Origin: a bacterium
Lineage (GTDB): Bacteria; Acidobacteriota; Thermoanaerobaculia; Multivoradales; J023
Assembly (NCBI GenBank): GCA_024226315.1
Contig: JAAELT010000011.1
Span: forward strand, 1-51,770
Reading direction: 5' to 3'
DNA: 51,770 bases
Both the position numbers and the translations under genes were made by a program. The notes beneath the pieces were generated by a model, which worked only from the letters and a program-made list of their open reading frames with translations, did no database searches and had not been told where the DNA came from. Below are positions 1 through 11,675 of the stretch, piece by piece; the stretch's first letter is position 1; every line of letters starts with the position of its first letter.

Positions 1-2
1 GC

Positions 3-332
3 CTCGCCGCCGAGCACCGCCTGGCCGGGGTCGCGGCGTTCTCGCCGGCGCCGGGGCTGATGGGCACGAGCGAGGTCAAGGACTGGCTGCCCCGCACAGG
101 CGACGTCCCGGTCCTCATCCTGCGACCCGAACGGGAGCTCGCCAACGAGTGGGTCGCCGAGCAGACGGAGGTTGTCCGCGATCTCGGCGTCGAGCTCTTC
201 ACCGCGCCGGACGCCGCCCACGGCTCGTCGATGCTCAACCCGGAACGCTCGCAGGGCCACGTCGAGCAGACCTGGCAGCGCCTGCTGGCGTTCTTCGCCG
301 ATCCCGCGGCGGCGGGCAAGACCAGCCCCTGA
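3..332 (+). CDS. C-terminal part of an alpha/beta hydrolase (5' truncated)
   Basis: The reading frame is already open at the left edge, so only the last 109 codons are present. The residues fit the end of an alpha/beta hydrolase fold: a strand with DVPVLILRPE, a long helix, then ELFTAPDAAHGSSML, where the His sits where the catalytic His of these enzymes is found. The nucleophile elbow lies outside the window. An internal ATG at 60 is possible as a start but would leave only a fragment of the fold, so truncation is preferred. The gene converges on the kinase gene at 481. The substrate cannot be told; a dienelactone-hydrolase-like or general esterase role is possible. Confidence 0.6.
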   Translation, partial: LAAEHRLAGVAAFSPAPGLMGTSEVKDWLPRTGDVPVLILRPERELANEWVAEQTEVVRDLGVELFTAPDAAHGSSMLNPERSQGHVEQTWQRLLAFFADPAAAGKTSP

Positions 333-357
333 CCCCAGCGCGGAGGTGCCACCCGAA

Positions 358-397
358 CCTCAGCTCGGAAGCAGAAACCGGCATCCGGTCCCTGAGG
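358..397. terminator. Nested inverted repeat between convergent genes
   Basis: CCTCAG (358-363) pairs with CTGAGG (392-397), and inside it ACCGG (377-381) pairs with CCGGT (385-389) around a 3-nt loop. It lies in the 148-nt gap between two converging genes, where a bidirectional terminator would be expected. There is no clear T-tract on either side, so this is a structural guess. The rest of 333-480 shows nothing else. Confidence 0.35.
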
Positions 398-480
398 CGC
401 GGGTCAGTTTGCGATCCAGCGTCGCGAGCGTCGCACCGAGGGCCTCCGCCAGCGCGACGTCCTGGCGACTCCCTTCTGAC

Positions 481-4184
<3,704 letters not shown>

Positions 4185-4188
<4 letters not shown>

Positions 4189-4343
4189 GAGCGAAGCCGC
4201 GAAGATGTCAACACGATCACGGCGGGCATTTTACCGGTATCGCGGCCGCGTAGGAATACAGCGCGCTGGTTCTCGCGCTCGACCTGGCGCGTGAACATGT
4301 CGCGATAGAAGTCGGCGAAATCGTTCTTGACGAAGACCGGCAC
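4185..4343 (-). other. Short coding-like stretch between imuB and the kinase gene
   Basis: The 200-nt gap between the imuB stop and the kinase start contains a minus-strand frame with very high third-position G/C, as in real genes of this window, including VPVFVKNDFADFYRDMFTRQ. Its TGA (4185-4187) overlaps the kinase GTG in a GTGA arrangement typical of coupled genes. No ATG with a ribosome site is visible; GTG at 4343 is the only plausible start near the 5' end, and the coding signal seems to begin slightly upstream at about 4377. It could be a small translated ORF or the 3' remnant of a decayed gene. I do not recognise it. Confidence 0.25.
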
Positions 4344-4389
4344 GTCGAGATTGGCGGGCAGGCGGACGGTCCGCGGCAGCAGCCAGGAA

Positions 4390-6084
4390 CTAATCGTAGA
4401 CGCCGTCCACGAACCAGTCGCCGTTGCCGCGATCGCGGTAGATTCGGTAGAGCCCGCCGCTCGTGAGCTCCACGTCCCAGTAGTCGCGCTCGAGCCGGTC
4501 GGGTGACCACCAGTCCTCCTCCAACCCCCACGGCCCAGAGGCCACCCGCACCCGGCCTTCGATCCTGGGCTTCCTGGACTCTTCCTCGCCGATCAAGGTT
4601 TTGAACGAGATCGGCCGCTCCTCCGCGCGCGCGCTGGCGTACTCGGTGACGGGCTCGGCGACCTCCGTGGCCTCGACGTAGCTGCCCTCGCCACTGCTGC
4701 CGCCATGATCGCCGTGGCCGTTGCCGCCGCTGCCGGGGGCTCCCCGACGGTCGGTGATGACCTCGATCTCGAGCGGCGGTCGGAGCACCCGCACCGTCAG
4801 CAGACCCCGGCCGAGGCGGGCCTCGGGGCGTTCCTTGGGCGGCGGCGGCGGGGCGTAGGGCTCGAGCGCGAAGCGCTCCGGGCGGTGGGCGTCAACGGTG
4901 CGCGGCGATCCGACCCGGCCCTTGCCGAGCATGGAGAACAGCCGCGCGACGGTGGTGGCGAGCTTGTCGGGGGAGAGCGCCGCGGGGCCGAAAAGGGAGA
5001 GCTGGGCTTCACGCGGCTTGTCGGGGTGGGCGTTCAGGGTGAAGGCGAGGATCGGCGCGCCCGGTGGGTGGGCTTCGAGATCGAGGCGCACCAGGGTCAG
5101 GAGGGTCTTGACGTCGCGGGTGGGGGCGGGCAGGGTGATCGAGCGTTCGTGATGGCCGTCGGGCTCGAGCTCCAGGGAGAGCCCCAGCCGTTCGCAGGCC
5201 AATCCCTGGCTCTGCATACGCAGGGTGATCCGTTCGAGCGCGCCGCGGGCGACGAAGACGAAGGGTTCGAGATTGACCAGCGGCCATTCCAGCTCCATGC
5301 CCTCGGCGAAGGCGGGCGGCGGGTGGCGCGGCATGAGCGGCTCGGGGTCGACGCCGCGGGCCATGGCGTGGAGATCCTGTCCCATGGGCCCGAGGCGGCT
5401 CGCCACCTCGTCCTTGGGCAGGTCGGCGAGCTCACCCAGGGAGTGGATGCCCCAGCTCGTGAGGGTGGCCAGCGTCTTGGCCTGCGGCGTCAGTCGCGAG
5501 AGGGGTAGAGGGGCCAGGAACCGGGCTTCGCCGCCGGCCGGCACCAGGGTGGGGGAGTGGGGCTGCCCGGCCGCCACCCGGGCGGCGAGCTTGCTGGCCG
5601 CGATGCCGACGCGGATCGGCAGCCCGGCACGCTGCTCGCTGGCGAGCATCAGGGCGCGTCCGAGCTCTTCGTCGGGAGACTCGCCGGGATAGTGACGTTC
5701 GAGTCCGCAGGCGTCCAGGTAGGCGAGACCCTCGTCGCCGTCCTCGACTCGGGGCGAAAAGCTTTCGGCGACGTCGAGCAGGGCCTCTCGGGCGGCGCGC
5801 TCGCACTCGGCATCGCGCGGCCGGGCGATCAACTTGGGCAGCCGCACGCGCGCCTGGGAGAGCGTGAAGCCGGGCCGGATGCCCGCCCGCCGGGCGAGCC
5901 GCGTGGCGGCCACCACCCGCGCCGCCGGGCCGCTGCCGGCGAGCACCGCCAGCGCCTCCTGCGCCAACTCGGGCTCACTGCGCAGCCGCGCCGCCAGCGG
6001 AAAGAGCGGCACCATCAGACACGCGATACGGGGGACGGGATCCAGACTAGGCAATGGCCCGCTCCCGGAAATCGACGATCGCAC
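4390..6084 (-). CDS. imuB: ImuB-type Y-family polymerase-like protein
   Basis: A 564-aa catalytically inactive relative of Y-family (DinB/UmuC) polymerases that acts as the clamp-binding hub of the mutasome in SOS mutagenesis. The N-terminus reads RIACLMVPLFPL, where an active Y-family enzyme has its metal-binding Asp, and YLDACG (122-127) replaces the SIDE-type acidic motif. The missing acids are typical of ImuB. A beta-clamp binding motif QLSLF is at 361-365. The C-terminus GDWFVDGVYD is the usual ImuB ending. The start is GTG at 6084 with GAGG about 9 nt upstream; it overlaps the end of imuA by 38 nt, so the two are translationally coupled. A dnaE2 gene, the usual third partner, does not follow here. 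Confidence 0.92.
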   Translation of the reverse strand: MRSSISGSGPLPSLDPVPRIACLMVPLFPLAARLRSEPELAQEALAVLAGSGPAARVVAATRLARRAGIRPGFTLSQARVRLPKLIARPRDAECERAAREALLDVAESFSPRVEDGDEGLAYLDACGLERHYPGESPDEELGRALMLASEQRAGLPIRVGIAASKLAARVAAGQPHSPTLVPAGGEARFLAPLPLSRLTPQAKTLATLTSWGIHSLGELADLPKDEVASRLGPMGQDLHAMARGVDPEPLMPRHPPPAFAEGMELEWPLVNLEPFVFVARGALERITLRMQSQGLACERLGLSLELEPDGHHERSITLPAPTRDVKTLLTLVRLDLEAHPPGAPILAFTLNAHPDKPREAQLSLFGPAALSPDKLATTVARLFSMLGKGRVGSPRTVDAHRPERFALEPYAPPPPPKERPEARLGRGLLTVRVLRPPLEIEVITDRRGAPGSGGNGHGDHGGSSGEGSYVEATEVAEPVTEYASARAEERPISFKTLIGEEESRKPRIEGRVRVASGPWGLEEDWWSPDRLERDYWDVELTSGGLYRIYRDRGNGDWFVDGVYD

Positions 6085-6832
6085 CGCCCCGGACCTCGAG
6101 ATCCGCGGGCTCGACGTCCCCCACCTGGCGGAGATCCGCCGCCATCCGCCAGCTCAGGCTCTCGACCGCCCCCTGGTGTTGCGCCTTGCGGCTCTTCACC
6201 AGCTCAAGCTCGGCGGCGACGCCGGTGAGCAGCCTCGGAGCGCCGCCCCGGCCCGCCCAGGCGGCGCGCGCGCCACGCATCTCGAGCACTGCCTGGGCCG
6301 AGGTACCGCTCACCCGGTAGGGAGAAGAGATCAGCAGTGCCGCCCGCTGGGACCTGGCCGACCGCGCCAGGCGCAGCCACGAGGCCTCGACGCCGCGGCC
6401 GCCCGGCACCGGCGGCATCCCGAGATCGATCACCAGTAGCGGCATGCCGCTCGCAAGGATCACCTCGGCGCTCGCCAGCACCTCCTTCATGTGCCGTGGC
6501 CGCGCCCAGAGCAGGCGTTCGAGGTCGACCCCCGCGGCGGCCGCCGCCTGCGGATCGAGGGCGTCGCCGAGATCCACCAGGGCCGCCGCCTCGCCGGCGG
6601 CGGTGGTCGCGGCGAGCGCCGTGAGCACCAGCGAGAATCGGCCACTCGACCGGCGGCCGATCAGCTCGATCATCGAGCCGCGCTCCAGGCCACCTTCGAG
6701 CAGGCGATCGAAGCCCTCGGTGGCGGTCTCGAACCGCGTCTCTTCCGGCGCCCGCCGACGCTCCTCCACCAGCTCGCGGGCAGTGCGGACCTGGCGGGCG
6801 AATGGGGCTGGGAGCTGGAGTTTCGGCCTCAT
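6047..6832 (-). CDS. imuA: ImuA, RecA-like SOS mutagenesis protein
   Basis: A 261-aa RecA-fold protein that works with ImuB and DnaE2 in damage-induced mutagenesis. The core sequence fits the family: EGFDRLLEGGLERGSMIEL, then a degenerate P-loop GRRSSGRF (59-66) lacking the GKT lysine, and AAAGVDLERLLWARP. ATG 6832 is preferred over an in-frame upstream start because GAGAGGAAC lies just before it and the upstream extension looks non-coding. The gene opens a two-gene operon with imuB, overlapping it by 38 nt. A candidate promoter with a direct repeat in its spacer lies about 60 nt upstream. Confidence 0.9.
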   Translation of the reverse strand: MRPKLQLPAPFARQVRTARELVEERRRAPEETRFETATEGFDRLLEGGLERGSMIELIGRRSSGRFSLVLTALAATTAAGEAAALVDLGDALDPQAAAAAGVDLERLLWARPRHMKEVLASAEVILASGMPLLVIDLGMPPVPGGRGVEASWLRLARSARSQRAALLISSPYRVSGTSAQAVLEMRGARAAWAGRGGAPRLLTGVAAELELVKSRKAQHQGAVESLSWRMAADLRQVGDVEPADLEVRGGAIVDFRERAIA

Positions 6833-6890
6833 GTTCCTCTCGTGCGCGAGGCTTTCGTTTCGCCGATAGCGGACAGCGCGCAACCTGGAT

Positions 6891-6919
6891 AGTGTAGGCG
6901 TAAGTAGAGCGTAAATCAA
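6891..6919 (-). promoter_or_regulatory. Candidate imuAB promoter with direct-repeat operator
   Basis: On the minus strand, TTGATT (6914-6919) and TACACT (6891-6896) form a -35/-10 pair with a 17-nt spacer, about 60 nt before the imuA ATG. The spacer contains two copies of TTACGC separated by 5 nt (6909-6914 and 6898-6903). imuAB operons are usually LexA-controlled, and some LexA groups bind direct repeats, so this is a candidate SOS operator. The motif does not match a LexA box I can name with certainty. Confidence 0.45.
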
Positions 6920-6995
6920 GCTTCAGGCACATTTATCCGACCACCGCATCCGATTCTCCTCGGGCGCTCCGTTAATCAGACAGAATTCAGTAATG

Positions 6996-7127
6996 TTGCG
7001 GTTTTCTCAGGAAGCCTGCGAATGACCCGAGGATCCCGCTGCGTCGAGGTTCTCTCAGAGACCTTGCGGTTTCTCAGCGGGCCTGCGGTTTTCAACAAGA
7101 CTGTGATTTTTCAGCGAAGCTGCGGGT
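6996..7127 (-). repeat. Array of degenerate CTGAGAAAACCGCA-type repeats
   Basis: Read on the minus strand, the region contains about five imperfect copies of a 19-25 nt unit with core GCTGAGAAACCGCA (variants GCTGAAAAATCACA, GTTGAAAACCGCA, CTGAGAGAACCTCG, CCTGAGAAAACCGCA). The first copy overlaps the last codons of the M14-like gene and the rest run into the gap before imuA. One unit also folds as AGGTTCTC-TCA-GAGACCT. The 280-nt gap 6833-7110 otherwise holds only the imuA promoter. The function is unknown; transcript 3' end, protein-binding array or small interspersed repeat are possible. Confidence 0.6.
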
Positions 7128-8154
7128 CGCCTGGAGGTCGCCGTAGTACTATTTTCAGGCCCGCCTGAAGGTATTCGAGCTGCAGCCGCATCTGGTCGGC
7201 GATCGGCATCGGGCGGAGGTCGTGCTCGGTGGCCAGCGCCTGGATCCGGTCCGGCCGTCGCTCGGCCGCCAGCGAGCGGACGACCCGAGGCATCACGACG
7301 TCGCCGCCGCGGAAGTGCTCGGCGCCCAGCAGGAAGAGCGGCATCTCGGAGACCAGGGTCAGGGGGTCGCCGCCGAGCGAACGGACGTACTCCATCGAGC
7401 TGGGGCGGAACAGCGCGGCGGTCGCCGGCTCACCCAATGCCTCGAAGTGCGCCGCCATGGCGCGCGAGTCGGGCCGGGTGGTGAAGCCCTCGTCGATGCG
7501 GTGAAAGCCCTTCTCGCCCCGGCGGTCGATGTCATGCGGGCGGTAGCCGATCTCGCGGACCCGCTGCCTGAGATACCGGCGCATCTCCGCGGTGCGGTCC
7601 GCCCACGAGCCCTCGATCAGGAACCAGGGACCGGCCGCGAAGGCCATGCCGTGGAAGCTGGCGTGGAGCGTGAAGGGTGCGCCCGGGCGCAGGAAGTTCG
7701 CCACCGCGTGGTTCTCCGGGCGGGCCTCCGCGTCCTGCTCGTGGCGCGGAAAGCCGAACTCGACGTCCTCGCCCGGCGGCTCGCGCACCGCGTGGCCGAG
7801 ATAGCCCGCAAGATCGACTCCGCCTTCGGCGAGTGCCGGTTCCGCCCAGCTGCCGTTGCGGGCTTCGCCGTCCGGATTGGTGTGTGGCACCAGGTACCAA
7901 GTGGCGGCCGACAGCAGGGCTGCGTCGGGCGGCAGCCGTTCCAGGTGCGCGGCCAGGCGGTCGAGCATCGCCGGCCCCACCGGCTCATCGGCGTGGCAGC
8001 CGGCGATCAAGCTGATGGCCCGCGGCCCATGGCCAAAGCGATGGCCGAAGACCGGGCGGCCCTCCCGCGACGAGCCGAGGCGCTCTCCAGGACCCGTGGG
8101 GCGGCGGGGCGACCGGGGATCGATCAGCTGGTCGATCGGCAACTCGAGTGGCAT
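7111..8154 (-). CDS. M14-like zinc carboxypeptidase family protein
   Basis: A 347-aa protein with features of the M14 metallocarboxypeptidase family. Zinc-ligand motif IAGCHADEPVG has H54 and E57 in the HxxE spacing; a third histidine is offered by TLHASFHG (H164 or H168); NPDG (93-96) fits the substrate-binding loop; and the SEMP motif near residue 284 suits the catalytic Glu. No signal peptide is visible, so it is probably cytoplasmic. ATG 8154 is chosen because the frame upstream overlaps the divergent arfB gene and is not protein-like. The gene is divergent from arfB with 42 nt between starts. The substrate is not predictable; peptide or amide cleavage is likely. Confidence 0.75.
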   Translation of the reverse strand: MPLELPIDQLIDPRSPRRPTGPGERLGSSREGRPVFGHRFGHGPRAISLIAGCHADEPVGPAMLDRLAAHLERLPPDAALLSAATWYLVPHTNPDGEARNGSWAEPALAEGGVDLAGYLGHAVREPPGEDVEFGFPRHEQDAEARPENHAVANFLRPGAPFTLHASFHGMAFAAGPWFLIEGSWADRTAEMRRYLRQRVREIGYRPHDIDRRGEKGFHRIDEGFTTRPDSRAMAAHFEALGEPATAALFRPSSMEYVRSLGGDPLTLVSEMPLFLLGAEHFRGGDVVMPRVVRSLAAERRPDRIQALATEHDLRPMPIADQMRLQLEYLQAGLKIVLRRPPGDPQLR

Positions 8155-8196
8155 CTCCCGTATGATAGTGCTGTTCGTGGACAGCCGAGACCAGCG

Positions 8197-8619
8197 ATGA
8201 TTCCTATTACCGAAGACCTGGCGATCTCCGAGTCGGAGCTCGACTTCACCGCCTCGCGCAGCTCCGGGCCCGGCGGCCAACACGTCAACAAGGTCTCGAC
8301 ACGCATCACGCTGCGTTTCGACCTGGACGCCTCGCCAAACCTGAGCGAGGAGCAGAAGGAGCGAATCCGCGAACGCCTCGCCACGCGCATCAACAAGGAC
8401 GGCATCTTGTCGGTCAGCTCGCAGCGCGCCCGCAGCCAGTCCGCCAACCGCGAGGCGGCGACGGAACGCTTCGTCGAGCTCCTTCAGCGGGCCCTCGAAG
8501 TCGATCCCGAACGCCGCCCGACCCGGGTTCCGCGCGGCGCCCGTCGGCGTCGCCTGGAGAACAAGCGCAAGAGATCACGGCTCAAGCAGGACCGTTCGCG
8601 GCGCTACGAGTCGGACTGA
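8197..8619 (+). CDS. arfB: Alternative ribosome-rescue factor ArfB (peptidyl-tRNA hydrolase)
   Basis: A 140-aa release-factor-like protein. The catalytic GGQ loop is present in SSGPGGQHVNK (GGQ 26-28), followed by the conserved KVSTRITLRFDL segment. The C-terminus is a strongly basic tail (RRRRLENKRKRSRLKQDRSRRY region) that in ArfB/YaeJ/ICT1 enters the empty mRNA channel of stalled ribosomes. It hydrolyses peptidyl-tRNA on non-stop complexes. The length matches the family and there is no codon-recognition domain, which separates it from RF1/RF2. The start is ATG 8197; the frame is open far upstream, but that part is antisense to the M14-like gene. Confidence 0.92.
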   Translation: MIPITEDLAISESELDFTASRSSGPGGQHVNKVSTRITLRFDLDASPNLSEEQKERIRERLATRINKDGILSVSSQRARSQSANREAATERFVELLQRALEVDPERRPTRVPRGARRRRLENKRKRSRLKQDRSRRYESD

Positions 8620-8688
8620 ATAGCGCCCGTCCCCGGGCCGTATCTCGAACAGGGCGCCGATGGCGGTCGCCCGGAGAAAGGAGACTCG

Positions 8689-9069
8689 ATGTCTTTCCTC
8701 GGCAACATACTGTGGCTGATTTTCGGCGGGTTCTTGTCCGGCCTGGGCTACATCGTGGGCGGGATTGGCCTCTGCCTGACGATCGTCGGAATCCCGTTCG
8801 GGATCCAGTCGATCAAGCTCGGCGTTGCGACCTTCGCGCCCTTCGGCAAGGAGCTGGTGGAGGCGGAGAACCCCTACGGCTGCTTCAAGATCGTCTTCGA
8901 TGTGCTGTGGATCGTGCTCTTCGGATGGGAGATCGCCATCCTGCACCTGGTCCATGCCGCCTTGCTGGCGATCACCATTGTCGGCATTCCGTTCGCCATG
9001 CAGCACATCAAGCTGGTGCCGGTGTCGCTGTTCCCGTTCGGCCAGGAGCTGAGGCCGAAGGCGAGCTAA
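8689..9069 (+). CDS. YccF-family small membrane protein
   Basis: A 126-aa hydrophobic protein made of two copies of the YccF motif, each with a hydrophobic segment ending in TIVGIPFGIQ/TIVGIPFAMQ, then I-K-L and a PFG(K/Q)EL motif. This is the usual two-copy layout of the family, an inner-membrane protein of unknown function. The start is well supported by AAAGGAGA 4-9 nt upstream of ATG 8689. It follows arfB by 69 nt on the same strand and may be co-transcribed with it. Confidence 0.85.
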   Translation: MSFLGNILWLIFGGFLSGLGYIVGGIGLCLTIVGIPFGIQSIKLGVATFAPFGKELVEAENPYGCFKIVFDVLWIVLFGWEIAILHLVHAALLAITIVGIPFAMQHIKLVPVSLFPFGQELRPKAS

Positions 9070-9085
9070 GCGAGACTTTTTCCAG

Positions 9086-9113
9086 CCGGCGGCTAAACAA
9101 AAATGGCCGCCGG
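9086..9113 (+). terminator. GC-rich hairpin after the YccF gene
   Basis: CCGGCGGC (9086-9093) pairs perfectly with GCCGCCGG (9106-9113) around a 12-nt A-rich loop, 17 nt after the stop codon. The downstream side lacks a T-run (a TTTTT lies just upstream), so it may stabilise the 3' end more than terminate by itself. The remaining gap to 9347 is less GC-rich than its surroundings and I see no gene in it. Confidence 0.45.
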
Positions 9114-9347
9114 GGATTCTGAATCAGTCATGAGGAGAACAGAGTAGATCGCCGGACCAGAGTGATGAGAGTCTTTGCCCTGCCTTGCCGCCCCCTCGAG
9201 CCGGTCTTCCGGCACCTGTCAGATCCCCTCGTTGAACACGCGATCTGCTCTCTTTCCTCTTTTGCTCGATTGCCTTCGGTTGATGTTGGGAGGACGAAGC
9301 GTTGCCTCCTCGGTCGCCTTTGATCCGTTTCGCCTAACTTCTCGTGC

Positions 9348-9372
9348 GCCCCCGGGCTCTTCGCTCGGGGGC
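9348..9372 (-). terminator. Hairpin at the 3' end of the comM-protease group
   Basis: GCCCCCG (9348-9354) and CGGGGGC (9366-9372) form a strong stem, extended inside by GC/GC across single mismatches, with a TCTTC loop. It begins 5 nt after the stop codon of the small minus-strand ORF, where an operon terminator would be expected. There is no T-tract on the minus-strand side. Confidence 0.45.
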
Positions 9373-9377
9373 TTCTA

Positions 9378-9536
9378 TCAACCGAGGTACTCGGCCAGAG
9401 CGCGCCGGCTCTCCGCGTGCAGGTCGTCACGTTTCAGGATCGCCGCGGACCGTTCGCGCGCCAGACCGGGATCGAGCTGATCGACCGCGTGAGCGGCTGC
9501 GCCCGCGAGCACCGCCAGGCGACGATGCTGATCCAC
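9378..9536 (-). CDS. Small hypothetical protein (52 aa)
   Basis: A minus-strand frame downstream of the aspartic protease gene, from GTG 9536 to TGA 9378, encodes a short, mostly helical, charged product that includes QLDPGLARERSAAILKRDDL and ends in RRALAEYLG. Its codons end almost always in G or C, as in the neighbouring genes, and a strong hairpin follows its stop at once. The frame opens 12 nt after the protease stop. The GTG has only a weak ribosome site, and I recognise no family. It could instead be the frameshifted or detached end of a longer ancestral gene. Confidence 0.4.
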   Translation of the reverse strand: MDQHRRLAVLAGAAAHAVDQLDPGLARERSAAILKRDDLHAESRRALAEYLG

Positions 9537-9548
9537 CCCGACTTCGCT

Positions 9549-10001
9549 CTACGCATGGGCGGTACTCGACTGGCTCGTCGACGAGATCCTGACCGGCATG
9601 ACCGGCCGATCCGGGTGCTTCGGATTCGGTCTGAGCGTCCGCGACCGGCAATCGACCTGGAGGTCGGTCTTCTCCAGGGCCGTCTGACCGACTAACACCT
9701 CCTCACCGAGGATCATGCATTCCTCGTAGACCTTGCGCCCCTGGATCTCGATCAGCACCGGCTCGCTGACGTCGACTTCCTCGCGGCGTCCGTCGGCGTA
9801 AACAGCAACCTGCCGGAAAGCCGAGACCACGCCCAATCGGTCGACCACGGATCGCGGCAGCACACAGGTGATCGCGCCGGTGTCGACGATCGCCTCGATT
9901 TCTTCGGTCCGAACTTCTTCTACGCGGAGAGTTCCCCGGCGCGCCATTCCCTCGTCGATAGCGTTGGTCAGAGAGATTCGGATCTTGACTTCACCCATCA
10001 T
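9549..10001 (-). CDS. Small clan AA (retropepsin-like) aspartic protease family protein
   Basis: A 150-aa soluble protein with the clan AA active-site motif IVDTGAITCVLP (D40-T41-G42). A single-DTG protein of this size would act as a dimer like retropepsins. The downstream VGQTALEKTDLQVDC and NPKHPDRPV segments are characteristic of this bacterial family. The start ATG 10001 is preceded by GAAAGGA at good spacing. It lies 26 nt after comM on the same strand. The last residues (STSQSSTAHA) look like an unconserved extension. The substrate is unknown. Confidence 0.8.
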   Translation of the reverse strand: MMGEVKIRISLTNAIDEGMARRGTLRVEEVRTEEIEAIVDTGAITCVLPRSVVDRLGVVSAFRQVAVYADGRREEVDVSEPVLIEIQGRKVYEECMILGEEVLVGQTALEKTDLQVDCRSRTLRPNPKHPDRPVMPVRISSTSQSSTAHA

Positions 10002-10027
10002 GGTTCCTTTCTCAGGTTATCAGAGAT

Positions 10028-11554
10028 TCAACGACTCCCCATCCGTCGATCCAGGCTGCGGTACTGGATCGACTCCGCGACGTGGGCGGCCCGGATCGGC
10101 TCGCTGCCTTCGAGGTCGGCGACGGTGCGGGCGAGCTTGAGGACGCGTGTCACTGCTCTGGCGGAGAGCTTGAGACGCTCAAAGGCGGTGTCGAGCAGGG
10201 TGCGGGCCTCGCGTTCCAGGGCGCAGTGGCGGCGCAGATCCTCGGTGCTCATGGCGGCGTTGGTGGGGGTGGAGCAGCCATCTCCGAGGCGCTGCTTCTG
10301 GACGTCGCGGGCGGCGATTACCCTGCTGGCGACGTCGGCGCTGGCCTCGCCGGGCGGGCCTTTGAGCTCCTGTAGGCTGATCGCCGGGACTTCGACGTGC
10401 ATGTCGATGCGGTCGAGCAGCGGCCCGGAGATCCTGGACCGGTAGCGCTCGACGGCCCGCGACGAGCACCGGCACTCGTGCCTTGGGTCCCCGAGGTGTC
10501 CGCATTTGCATGGATTGAGAGCGGCGACCAGCGAGAAGCGGGCGGGGAAGGAGAAACGGGCCCGCGTCCGCACGACGGTGACCTCGCCGTCTTCGAGCGG
10601 TTGCCGGAGAGCCTCGAGAGCATCGCGGCGGAATTCGGGCAGCTCGTCGAGAAAGAGCACGCCGCCGTGGGCGAGGCTGACCTCGCCGGGACGCGGGATG
10701 GAGCCGCCGCCGATCAGGCCGGCGGTGGAGATGCCGGAGTGGGGGCTGCGGAAAGGGCGCGTGTGCAGCAGTCGTGACGGTGGCTCCTCGGCGACCAGGG
10801 AGTGGATCTTTGTGACGGCGATCGACTCGGCCAGGGCGAGCGGCGGCAGGATCCCGGGCAGACGGCGGGCCAGCATGGTCTTGCCGGAGCCCGGCGGACC
10901 GATGAAGATGAGGTTGTGGCCGCCGGCGGCGGCGACTTCGAGAGCCCGTTTGGCGGCCTCCTGGCCGCGGACTTCGGACAGATCCGGGCCCGCGGTGGGC
11001 GACGCCGGCGACGGCACCGCTGCGCGCTCCGCAGCGATCGGTCGGTGGTCGAGGAGGTGGTCGACCGCTTCGCCGAGGCTGCGCACCGGGATCACGGGGA
11101 CGCTGCGCAGCGCCGCCGCCTCGCCGGCGTTCTCGGCCGGCAGGATCAGCTCGCGCATGGCCTGGCGGGTGGCGCAGTCGGCGATCGAGAGGCCGCCGCG
11201 TACCGGTCGCACGCTGCCGTCGAGCCCGAGCTCGCCGCACAGCAGGCGCCCGTCGAGGGCTTCCTGGGGTACCTCGCCGAGGGCCGCCAGCAGTGCCAGG
11301 GCGATGGCGAGATCGAGATGGTTGCCTTCCTTCTTGAGGTCGGCGGGCGCGAGGTTGACGACTACCACCCGGGGTGGCAGGTCGAACCCGCTGTTCTTGA
11401 TCGCCGAGCGCACCCGTTCGCGGCTCTCGCGAACCGAGGCGTCGGGTAGGCCGACGATCTGGGTCTGGGGGATTCCCATGTGGACGTCGACTTCGACCGT
11501 GACCGGCCGCGCGTCGACGCCCCAGGGTGTGGCGGATAGAGTTGTGGCAAGCAT
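10028..11554 (-). CDS. comM: ComM/YifB-type Mg-chelatase-like AAA+ ATPase
   Basis: A 508-aa protein of the YifB/ComM family, hexameric helicases that promote branch migration during natural transformation and recombination. Features in order: N-terminal Lon-protease-like fold starting MLATTLSATPWGV with IVGLPDASVRESRERVR; Walker A GPPGSGKTMLA; the family motif RPFRSPHSGIS; Walker B GGVLFLDELPEF; a four-Cys cluster PCKCGHLGDPRHECRC; and a C-terminal Mg-chelatase domain ending in AESIQYRSLDR. Length is normal. The start is ATG 11554, with an in-frame GTG one codon upstream. It is divergent from the dipeptidase gene across 121 nt. Confidence 0.93.
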   Translation of the reverse strand: MLATTLSATPWGVDARPVTVEVDVHMGIPQTQIVGLPDASVRESRERVRSAIKNSGFDLPPRVVVVNLAPADLKKEGNHLDLAIALALLAALGEVPQEALDGRLLCGELGLDGSVRPVRGGLSIADCATRQAMRELILPAENAGEAAALRSVPVIPVRSLGEAVDHLLDHRPIAAERAAVPSPASPTAGPDLSEVRGQEAAKRALEVAAAGGHNLIFIGPPGSGKTMLARRLPGILPPLALAESIAVTKIHSLVAEEPPSRLLHTRPFRSPHSGISTAGLIGGGSIPRPGEVSLAHGGVLFLDELPEFRRDALEALRQPLEDGEVTVVRTRARFSFPARFSLVAALNPCKCGHLGDPRHECRCSSRAVERYRSRISGPLLDRIDMHVEVPAISLQELKGPPGEASADVASRVIAARDVQKQRLGDGCSTPTNAAMSTEDLRRHCALEREARTLLDTAFERLKLSARAVTRVLKLARTVADLEGSEPIRAAHVAESIQYRSLDRRMGSR

Positions 11555-11675
11555 CACCCTGTACTAAGACGTGAAAACACGCTCCGATCTTGGCGGGTGG
11601 TCGAAAAAAGTCGGAAAAGGCCACGGGCGGCCCGGTGGAACGATCGGATACACTCCGCGCCAGGAGGTCCAGTTG

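Noticed and set aside
4206..4211. Perfect TTGACA on the minus strand as a kinase promoter -35
   Set aside because: A -10 at the right distance would fall inside the kinase start region and no suitable hexamer is there.
7222..8196. N-terminal extension of the arfB frame
   Set aside because: The stretch is antisense to the M14-like gene; ArfB proteins are about 140 aa and begin shortly before the GGQ domain.
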